NCBI RefSeq assembly: GCF_028858725.1
Contig: NC_084774.1
Coordinates: forward strand, 11,196,001 to 11,260,000
Direction of reading: 5' to 3'
Length of the DNA: 64,000 nucleotides
DNA from: Colius striatus
Lineage: Eukaryota; Chordata; Aves; Coliiformes; Coliidae
Both the position numbers and the translations under genes were made by a program. Each line of letters starts with the position of its first letter. The stretch's first letter is position 1. Shown here in pieces: positions 44,301 to 53,112 of this stretch. Under the pieces are notes generated by a model, which did not search any database, was not told where the DNA came from, and saw nothing but the letters and a program-made list of their open reading frames with translations.

Positions 44301-46220
44301 ATAAGCATCCAGTAAAAACTCTTTGTGATGGGGCAAAAAGGTTCCCAGCTCCTCTGGCTCTTGCCTGCACCCAACATACAAAACAGTATTAGAGATATGA
44401 GGAAGCAGTGCACAGCAGCACATACAGCATTATCAGTGACAAGACAACAGTTAGTATATTGACATAGACAAGGAAATTTTCTGTGTCCTTTACATCTCCA
44501 GTGAAATGATCCTCACTCTCAAGAGTGACCAGAGTGGCCATTACTGTATGTCATGTACAAAGCTGGACAGAGCTGTAAGTGGAACAGAAGCTGCCTTCTG
44601 ACTATAGCAGACCACCAAGCTTTGTCTGAAGGCACAGACCAATTTGTCTGTTGTTTTTTAAATTGCTGGGAGGTAGAGGAATGGAATCTAGAAGAGTAGA
44701 GGAGGAAAAAGTGATCTGCACTGCTCAGAAAAGTAAAACAGTGAGGACTAGTGGAGAGAATGTTAGATATTGAATGATGCTGCAAAGCTCAAGGAAGAAC
44801 TAGAACAACTCTGAGTCAAGAGGGCACAAAAGACTCCAGAACTGGAATATCTGTTGTATAAGTATACCCTTTAGCTTGTCTAAGGGTATATTGTTGACAT
44901 CATCCCTGGCAGGGTAATATTTTGCTCACAAAAGATCACAATTGAAGCAGAAACTGCCGAGGTCACCTCTTACTAAAAAGAAATATTTCAAACATATTCT
45001 AACAGATCTTGACTGTAAAATGTGCAAATTGGATTTCCAGTAATGAGACCCATCAGTAGGCACATTTTCTTAACATATTCTGTCAGAGGATCACTTGTAA
45101 ATAGTGATTCAATTTTCCAAAAGTTACTTCAATTTGCTGAGAGAGGAAAGCTTTGTCATTTTGCCCAGTCAGTTCTAATAATTTGCTACATTCAAAATAT
45201 GTGACATTATTGAAGCTCGCTGTAGTGACCAGAAGGACCACTCATCTTTTAATGATACTTTTTTTTTTTCCCCCATGACTCATGTAGACATTCACAAGGA
45301 ACTTTTCAGAACAGATAAAACACCAATCTTTATTGACATGCCTGCTTCTTGTTTCTTCCACAGACACAATTCTGGACATTTGCTTGTAATCTCCATTCAG
45401 AAGATTTGCTTTAAAAGATACCTTCTAGGTACTGGGGTGTGCAGTTGGAAACTTCCATCTTCTCATACAAGAGCTCCTTTTTCTTAGTAAAGTTCCCAAG
45501 CTCTTCCCTTAAAGATGAGTCTGGATATTGATACGTCCTATCTTGGCAGGCAGTAACACGGATGATGAGTTAGATTAAGAGCAGTTGGGAAGGAAAAACA
45601 GTATTCCACAACTCTTTTATACTGCAAAGCCTTGAAAGCTTTTGGACAATAATCCTTTATCCCAAAGTGTATTCTCTGTGTGTCTTCTATTGGACCCAGG
45701 ATGTTGAGTTGCACAGACTTTGGTATGCCTTGGTACAGCCATACAGACAACCAAAAGCAACTCTCGTTCCTACGCCATCTGTAGGCTTCTCTGATGTGTC
45801 CCTTGTCACCATAATCCATACTGCTGTCACCTGTCAGGTGACATGAATTCATGAATTCTAGGCTAACTACATTTTTAGAAAACACACACAGAGAGAATTG
45901 CATTACTTGTATCCCGAGACACAGTCTCTGCGCCATCATCTATGTGGGTTAGTACCACGGGAAAATATAAGGATTGAAAATAATGATATACTAAAAGGAG
46001 CAAGTTAAAAGAACTGGCAGTCCTCCATTTGTCCTGTATAGCTCCTGCTAGCCTCTACTCTTTGACACTAGAGGCAATCCATACATGCCTGTAATGTTCA
46101 AGATCTTTAGATGTACTTGCTGATGGGTGCAATACATAGCATTCACTGTACATTGAACCTGACTATTTCTACACAAACACTGATAATTACCAGTAATCCA
46201 TTACCAGAATCCTTCTGCAA
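35400..46220. other. AT-rich intergenic region, no gene recognised
   Basis: About 11 kb between the LSM14B and TAF4 promoters. Open frames are short and none matches a family I know. A few mononucleotide runs are present (for example T runs near 40061 and 45259, an A run near 42026). Long non-coding RNA or enhancers cannot be excluded by reading. Confidence 0.5.
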
Positions 46221-46224
46221 GTTC

Positions 46225-46735
46225 TTTTTTTCATTGAATGCTTTGTGTTGGAAGGGACTTTAAAGATCTCCTCATTCTAAGCCCCCAGGGACACCTTCCA
46301 CTAGCCCAGGTTGCTCACAGCCCCATCCAACCTGCCCCTGAACACTTCCACGGATGGGGCAGCCACAACCTCTCTGGGCAATGGGTGCCAGGGCTTCACC
46401 ACCCTCACAGGGAAGAACTTCTTCCTTACATCTCATTTAAATCTCTCCTCTTTCAGTTTGAAGATTTTCATCACTTGTCCTATCACTTCAGGCCCCTCCA
46501 AACGTCCTTCTCCAGCTTCCTTGTCAGCCGCTTTAGGGACTGAAGGCTGCTATAAGGTGTCTCCAGAGCCTTCTCTTCTCCAGGCTGAACAAGCCCATCT
46601 CTCTATCTGTCTGCATAGGAGAGGTGCTCCAGCCCTTTTATCTTTGAATCCATTCTCTGAACTCGCTCCAACAGCTCCATGCCCTTCTTAGAGTGGGGCC
46701 CCAGAGTCGAGTACAGTGCTGCAAAGGGCGTTTCA
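46225..46735 (-). mobile_element. CR1 non-LTR retroposon copy
   Basis: Begins CATTGAATGCTTTGTGTTGG, then AAGGGACTTTAAAGATCTCC, GCCCCCAGGGACACCTTCCA and CCAGGTTGCTCACAGCCCCA, through CTTCTCCAGGCTGAACAAGC to GAGTGGGGCCCCAGAG. This is the antisense of a CR1 3' half, about 510 bp. The edges are approximate. Confidence 0.92.
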
Positions 46736-48480
46736 TGAGCCATTAATACCATATTAAACAAAGTGAGCAGTACAGCCCAGAGGAGCTGGAATCTCTGTCC
46801 TGAAGAATCCAGTCTAGAAAGTTACTTCCAATGTCAAACCAGAGGCAGAGTGTATGAAAAGATAAATTATTCAGTAATGAATCCTACACACTTACAATGC
46901 ACAAGTTGTAAAGAATCTCCATTGCTCCTGTAATTTTGTAAAGTTGTTTACCTAATATGGTAGATAAGCCATATGGTACACTGAAGAGAGTGTTAGAACA
47001 AGGCTATGAAGATTTCCAGGGTTTTATTTCTAGTTTTGTATGCAACTGTAAACTGCATTCAAGCTGCCCTAGAATGCAAGCAGTGGAAGAACACAGGCTG
47101 CTCTGCCCCTTGATCCGTTCACGTCCCTGTCACGCTCTGTCCCTCTGTCGCTGCTCGGGGCCGCACTCCTGCTTACGTGCCACGAGAAAAACACTCGCAG
47201 CCATGCTGCATCTTTGGGCTGGTTTAGCTTGTCTAGTTTTTTTACCCTTAATAAATCATTTGAGCAGCTGATGTAGATGAACTGTTCCACTGGTTTGGGA
47301 ATGTGACCAGACACAGTCTAGATGGTTCTTTGGTATGTTGCTTATAGAATTTCACTACAGCTAAAACTAGCAACGTGCTCAACTGTAGCAGCAGCCGGCT
47401 GCTTGGGGCTCCCCTGCTTGAAGGGGCATTCCCACCGTGTGAGAAATGGGCAATATGACCTACAACAATGTCTGTAAAAAAGCAGCTACTTCACAGCATT
47501 GTAATTTGGCAAAAAATCGATACAAATGGAAGTTTTTAGTCCTAAATCCTAGAGGAGGAAAAAGCATTTGCATCCTCTCCCTTGAGTTTTGAATGATGAT
47601 TGAGAAAAGCTGCACAGTACAAAACATCTAAGACAAGAATAAAAGATATACACAAAATTTCTCTGAGGAGCTAGGCAGGCCCTTCGAGGCATGCCATGGG
47701 GTGAAGTGCTCGGAGCTTTAGGAAAGGCTTGGTGGTGCCATTTTTACTCAGCAGCTGAATTCTACTGCAGGTGCAAGAAACCAGGACAGCCATATCCCTC
47801 ACCAGACTGTGAATGGCAAAGACTTTTCATTTAAGGACATTTACTCACCCTATTATTTGAGGCCTATACATTTATAACAAAATACCCACCAGTTTTGATG
47901 TTTCCCCTTTGAGCTTTCACAAACAGCTTCTCCCTTGAAGGCACATTTGTGTATTTGGGAGCAGGGTAAGGCACCAGACGGTACCTTAAGCCCTGCTCCC
48001 ATAGCCCGTGGGGCCAACTAGCCAGCTGAGCAGTTTCCTTCAGATCACAGTACTACAAGTGAAGGGATCACCACAAATATGTAATGCAGGAAGCGCTGAC
48101 ACCCATGTTTGGGCAACCATGTCTCTGACCTATTTAAAGCAATCCCTTCTCATAGGTAACTCCTAACTCTTGTTCTCCTAAGCCTCCACCTTCACAGTCC
48201 TCGCTCAGCCATCAAGCCCAGCAGCCCTGACCATGGCTGGAACTGCCTCAATCCCACTGCCACCCAATTCCAGCCCTTAATTCCACCCATTCCCAGTATG
48301 TAGGAGCAAAGCTTATTTTCTAATACTGAAATAAGAGGTGCTGTTTCTTAAGCTTGATACCCCTTAAAACTTACTACATGCTACGATTTGTCTTTCGGTT
48401 AATATTGTTCCAATAGTTGTCTGGGGAAACAGTGCCCAGCAAAAGACAACCTTTACTAAAAGGCAGGTTGTATTTTTACT
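46736..48480. other. Intergenic spacer before the TAF4 CpG island
   Basis: No gene, repeat family or RNA recognised. Confidence 0.5.
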
Positions 48481-48499
48481 TTAACTATATTTACTTCCT

Positions 48500-49751
48500 T
48501 TATGACGGTTGCTCAATAAGGTCAAAGTGCAGCTCCCTACTGTAAGGCCGGCGCCCAACAGACACAGCCACCTGCGGCCAGCGCCTGCCTGAGCCCCGTC
48601 GCGGCCCTCCAGGCACCTCTGGGGCTCCGAGCCGAAACCCGGCGCGATGGGGCCGTGGCTGCAGCAGCTCCCTGCCGAGCACCGTTTGGCAGACGCACAG
48701 CTCTCCCCCCCAAGGGTTAAGCGGCAGCGGGGGTGTAACGCACGCTGACACACGCGCGGGGATCGTCCCCAGCGCGGCGAGGCCCCCGCCTCGCAGCGCC
48801 GGGCTCGGAGCTGCGACTGGACCGTTTAAAACCGTGATCTCCCTCTCTTTTCTTTCCCCCCTCCCCTCTAGTCTTTCCCCTTTTCCCTTCCCAGCGCGGA
48901 AATCGCAGCCGCCCTCCCCGCTCGGCCGCGCTTTCCAGGGGCTCGCCTCAACCCCTCCACCGCGAGCCCGGAATGCTGAGTCAGGCTGCTCAGGCCGCGG
49001 AGACAAGGCTGCGGAGACTGCGCCTGGCACACAACGGCGGCGGCACCCGCCCCCGCGGCCCGGCTGGCGGGACCGTTCCCCGCCCCGGCCGCACTGAGGG
49101 GCTGCGGCCCCCGGCCGCTCGGGCGGGCAGCGCGCCGGGGCAAGCCCGCCTCTGGCAACGGCAGAGGGAGGCACGGGGGCCGGCGCGCTCCTCCTCACCC
49201 GCTGCCCCCGCCCGGGGCTGGGCGTGGGGCCCGGCCCCCCCGCCCCGCCGCTGCCGGTGGATCAGTTACACGCAGCTGGCACAGGTGTGGGGCGCCCTTC
49301 AGACTCGCGCCGGCCGGGGAAGACCCGGACGCAGGGAGCAGCAGGGAAACGTGCAGCCATTTTGGGCCGAGGCAGACAAAGGGCCGCGGCCGCCAAGGCC
49401 GTTCCGCCGCCCGCCCGCACGGCCGCGGCCTCGCGGGCGCCCACAGCCGTGACCCTGCGCCCCGCGCCGCCCGTTTGCCCCCGTCCCACCCCCGGCCGCC
49501 GCGGCACCGCCGAGCCGCTGCCGCCCGACTCCCAACTAAGCGCTCGCAGCCATTTGCCCTGCCTTTTATAGGCGGCCGCCGGCCAATCAGCGGCGGGCGG
49601 AATCCCTCTCCGGCCGGTGATGTGAGGCTGGGCGCGCGCGCCTGCGCCATGGCGGCGGCCGAGAGTGTGTGTGGGGTGGGGGGAGGGAGGGAGGAGTGAA
49701 AGGGGAGGGGGGGGAGGAGGGAGCAGCTCACAGGAACCCTCCAAAAAAAAG
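48500..49751 (+). promoter_or_regulatory. TAF4 CpG-island promoter and 5' UTR
   Basis: A CpG island of roughly 1.5 kb (to about 50100) leads to the TAF4 ATG. A TATA-like TTTTATAG lies at about 49563-49570 and a CCAAT box (GGCCAATCAG) at 49581-49590. The start of transcription probably falls between about 49590 and 49640. Long antisense open frames here reflect GC content only. Confidence 0.7.
49649..49699 (+). CDS. Upstream ORF (16 codons) in the TAF4 5' leader
   Basis: ATG in an excellent context (GCGCCATGGCG) opens MAAAESVCGVGGGREE and stops at TGA 49697-49699, 52 nt before the TAF4 start. It would be translated only if transcription begins upstream of 49649. It is out of frame with TAF4 (offset 103 nt). 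Confidence 0.45.
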   Translation: MAAAESVCGVGGGREE

Positions 49752-49759
49752 ATGGCGGC
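49749..49759 (+). promoter_or_regulatory. YY1-type element overlapping the TAF4 start codon
   Basis: AAGATGGCGGC matches the YY1 consensus and contains the initiator ATG. YY1 sites of this kind often lie just downstream of transcription starts. Binding is inferred. Confidence 0.5.
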
Positions 49760-50067
49760 GGGCTCGGATCTGCTGGATGAGGTTTTCCTGAACACGGAGG
49801 TGGATGAGAAGGTGGTGAGCGACCTGGTGGGCTCCCTGGAGTCCCAGCTGGCGGCCTCCGGCCACCACCACCAGCACCACAAGGCGCAGGAGCCCCTGAG
49901 GGCCGCTGGGGGGCTGCTGGGGAACCATGTTGTGAGCAGCAGCAGTAGCAGCAGCAGCCCTAGCCCTAGCCCTGGAGGAGTAGTAGTAGGAGGCAATGCT
50001 AATGCCCAAACAGAGAGCAGCAGCAGCAGCAAGATGGGACTGAGTGCCCCAGAGATCACAAAAGCAG
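49752..50067 (+). CDS. TAF4: TAF4 exon 1 (residues 1-105)
   Basis: Starts at the YY1-overlapping ATG. It contains a GHHHQHHK patch, a run of Ser codons with SPSPSPGG, then SAPEITKA plus one base. Donor GTAACA, phase 1. Confidence 0.93.
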
Positions 50068-53000
50068 GTAACATGGGCAGGGGTGGGGGGCTCTGAGGGA
50101 GAGGGGCCCTCCCCTCCCCCCACTCCCCAGCTCCGGCTGCCTCCTTCCCTCACTGCTTTCCCCCCTTTTCCCTCTCTCCTCCTTCTCGTTGTGGCAGGAG
50201 CGGGAGTGCAAAGGGTGGTATCGATCATATGGGGGAGAGCCTCCCCTCATCATGCCCCCTCGGTGTGTATCCGCGCCTCTGCTCCCTCCCCTTTATTTTC
50301 CCTCCTCGCTTCTGCTTACGAGAGGGTGTTTTAGCATGTGTGGGGGCAGCTTTCTCGCAGAATAAGCCGGCAGTGTCCCTCCGTGACTCTGCCGGTCCCC
50401 TCTTCTTTTCCTGCCCTTGTTGCTGGAGTGTAAAAAGGGCTCTCTTAATCTCGGGGGCTGAGGGAGGCAGAGCCCACCCCCCTTGGTAATGGCTGTGCCT
50501 CCTGTGCCGTCTGTGACTGCTCCCCTTCCCTTTCCAGGGGTGGAGGTTATGGGGGGGATTCCCTCTTGATAATGCCGTCTTAGCTGTCTGTGTAAATGCT
50601 CCTTCCCCTCCCCCTTCTCTGTTGCTGAAGTGCAAGGGGGTGTTATTAATCATGACACCTATTTCCTGTAGAGGAGGAAGCGAGGGGGGATTTCAAGGGG
50701 AGGAAGTCCCTCAAAATGCTTCTCCCCCATATCTGCCTGCCTGGATATTCTCTCCCCTCCTTCCTCCCTTGTTCCTGGGGCTTGGAGGGGGCATCCAACA
50801 CCTCTCATTCCTCCGCTGCCCTCAAGGGGGGGTTGTCACAACACCAGGTCCCGGGAAGGGGGGGAATTCAGGCCACAACACCCCACCTTGTACAATGTCT
50901 TCTCCCACCCACCCCCCCAGTAGCTACCTGGGAATATTCCCCTTCTTCGTCTTGTGAAGATTGTAGGGGAGCAGAGAGAAGGCTGGGGCTAAGGACTCAC
51001 TGCATGGGAATGGAGGGAAGCTGTTTTTCAGGGAAATTAAAAAAAAATGTCTCCCCAGAATCTGTCTGCAATTCCTCCCCTCCCCCTCCTTTTTTTCCTT
51101 TCATTCTTGTTGCTGAAGGGTAAGAAGATATTACAGACCTTCTGTTATGATTAATGAAGCCCTTCTAGGAGGATCTCCTTAACCCTTATAACATGCATTT
51201 CAGTATCTGTCTGTCACTATTCTTTTTCCCATTTCTGTCTCCTTAGGGCCAGGACCTGGACTGTGTGTGATTGTACTTGTGATAACACCAGGCCTCAACA
51301 AGGGGCATGAGGATTATTCAGGACAAGAAGCTACATCGTCTTGTCCCTTCTCAAAACCAGCTTTGCCTTTTATTTATTTATTTTGTAACTGTCTCTGACT
51401 GTGGGAACTTCAGATCCAGAAGAACAAATTCTGTGATAAAGCGGAGGGGGTCTTCTGGTAACCTGCTCCAGGCCTTACAGTGCTTCTTATCTTGCCAGGC
51501 CAATGTTCTTCTTTCCTTTTGCTTTTTCACATTTTGCTGTTGTTGAGCCTCCTGATCTAACTGACTTACTCTGTAGGAGATGAAAGGATTAGAGGGTAAC
51601 GTGTGCTGGGCATAGGGAATATGTCTTATTAACATGTCTTCCATTGCCATTTTTCCCTCCATGCAGTTGCAGCCTTGTTGCTACATGTGTTATCGGGCTC
51701 TAGAGTGGGGAAGAGGTCTAAGGTGACTTTCCCTCCTCCCTTCCCTTGGTTCATATCAAATCTGTTTTCCCTATTTTGTCTTACTGTAGTGGTGAAAGCA
51801 GGGGTGTTACAATTGATATTAAATCTGCCAGTCTTTGGTGGGAAATCAGAGGCCTCAAGGTAATGTTTTCAAAGCCATCTTCAGTTTGTGCTCTGTCTTG
51901 TTTCCCTGACTCTGGGCAGGCAGCCTGGGAGATGGAGAAGACTTGGTGATGAGGGAGAACGTTGTGTCTTCGCTGGACTTCTCTCCTTACTACTTCTCTC
52001 TGTTTAACCTTGTTGTTGTTTTGCAGGAGCAGGAGTGCAAGGGGGTGTTATTAATCATAACACCAGGTCCCAGACTTCAGCTCTGGATGGAGCCACTACA
52101 ACGAGCACCAGCACCACCACTGCAGCAGCAGGAGGATCTGAAGTCACTGCTGCTCCAGGGACCCTCAATCAGGGCAAATCGGTGGTTATCAGCACCATGG
52201 CAACTGCCTTGTCCACCAGGAATGGCAAGATTGGGACCACAACAGTGCAAACTTTGAATGGGAGTAATGTGGTGATGAACTCTCACCATACAGGAAGTGC
52301 TGCTTTCTCTGGGACTCCTGTGACAGCTAACCCTGCTTCTGCACCTGCTGTGGCCCCTCTCGTTAACAATGGACCTGGATCTGTGGGGAAAGGAAATACT
52401 GTTAATGCTGTTTTGCCATCAGCTTCCAACACTGTCATCCAGACTTCTTTCCTTAATACTGCTGTGTCTTCTGCATCTTCCTCCTCGCCCACAGTTATCT
52501 CTTCACAGCCACCACCAAGCATTGGAACTGGCGCATCCACAGTAACGCTTGTAAGGCCACCGATTCACACAGCAGGACCCACAGTAGCTGCAGCTGGTGC
52601 AGCCACGCAAAACGGGAGCAATACTGTGATCAATTCAACCATCAGTGTGGGGAGTTTTTCTGCTGTTGCTACAGCCACTGTGGGATCTGGAGTTTCCCTC
52701 CAGACATCGCTTGTGAACAGCCAGTCTGGTTCTACTGTGCCAGCAGCTCCTGCCACACAGGTGATCAAATCTGAGTCTCCTAAAACTATAGTCCAGGCAG
52801 TATCCCAACAGCAGACAATGGCTACTGGTGGCCAGCCCAGTACTACAGGGGGTAACATGATTATTGGGCAAACTATGCAAGCTGGGCTCTCCAATGTTGC
52901 TCCCAATCCTGGTGGGATACCTCCTGCGGCTCCGGGCACCCCCACAGGAATGGCTAAAGGCACTGCCAATACAGTGGCACAAAGTCTGCCAAGGACTCCA

Positions 53001-53112
53001 ACAGCAACGACAAGTGGAATCAGAGCAACTTTGACTCCTACAGTTTTAGCACCTCGTTTGCCTCAACCACCTCAGAATCCAACTAACATTCAGAATTTTC
53101 AGTTACCACCAG
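49752..53112 (+). CDS. TAF4: TAF4, TFIID subunit; exons 1 and 2 only, remainder beyond the window
   Basis: Core TFIID subunit that pairs with TAF12 and acts as a coactivator surface in the nucleus. Two coding exons join in frame (49752-50067 and 52027-53112) to give 467 codons plus one base. The N-terminus MAAGSDLLDEVFLNTEVDEK and VVSDLVGSLESQLAAS is diagnostic. A His-rich patch, Ser runs and an Ala/Thr/Ser/Pro/Val-rich linker follow. Then come TQVIKSESPKTIVQAV and RTPTATTSGIRATLTPTVLA, ending at NIQNFQLPPG. The TAFH domain and the C-terminal histone fold lie in exons to the right. The mammalian N-terminus as I recall it is far richer in Pro and Ala. TAF4 is chosen over TAF4B by its neighbour LSM14B and the long N-terminus. 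Confidence 0.96.
50068..52026 (+). other. TAF4 intron 1, carrying repeated exon-boundary modules
   Basis: A GT-AG intron of 1959 bp. It is C/T-rich and contains several degenerate copies of the sequence surrounding its own 3' end, at about 50198, 50411, 50622, 50822, 51107, 51265 and 51790. Confidence 0.8.
50160..51310 (+). repeat. Degenerate tandem array of roughly 200-bp modules resembling the exon 2 acceptor
   Basis: Each module has a pyrimidine tract, GTTG(CTG/TGG) and an AG, then a GAGTGCAAGGGGG-like core followed by TTATTAATCAT-like text. Starts at about 50198, 50411, 50622 and 50822 give spacings of 213, 211 and 200 bp; weaker copies follow. Segment 50630-50659 matches exon 2 at 52035-52064 in 29 of 30 bases. 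AACACCAGGTCCC occurs at both 50840-50852 and 52059-52071. Confidence 0.75.
52027..53112 (+). CDS. TAF4: TAF4 exon 2 (residues 106-467)
   Basis: After GTTTTGCAG the exon reads GAGVQGGVINHNTRSQTSAL and 362 codons in all, ending CCACCAG before GTAAGTAAG (phase 1). The first part is Thr/Ser/Ala-rich. The segments AQSLPRTPTATTSGIRATLT and LPQPPQNPTNIQNFQLPPG at the end are strongly conserved in TAF4. Confidence 0.95.

Noticed and set aside
49262-50074. A 270-codon minus-strand open frame over TAF4 exon 1
   Set aside because: It is the antisense shadow of TAF4 coding sequence and its CpG island; composition is low-complexity and there is no conserved start.
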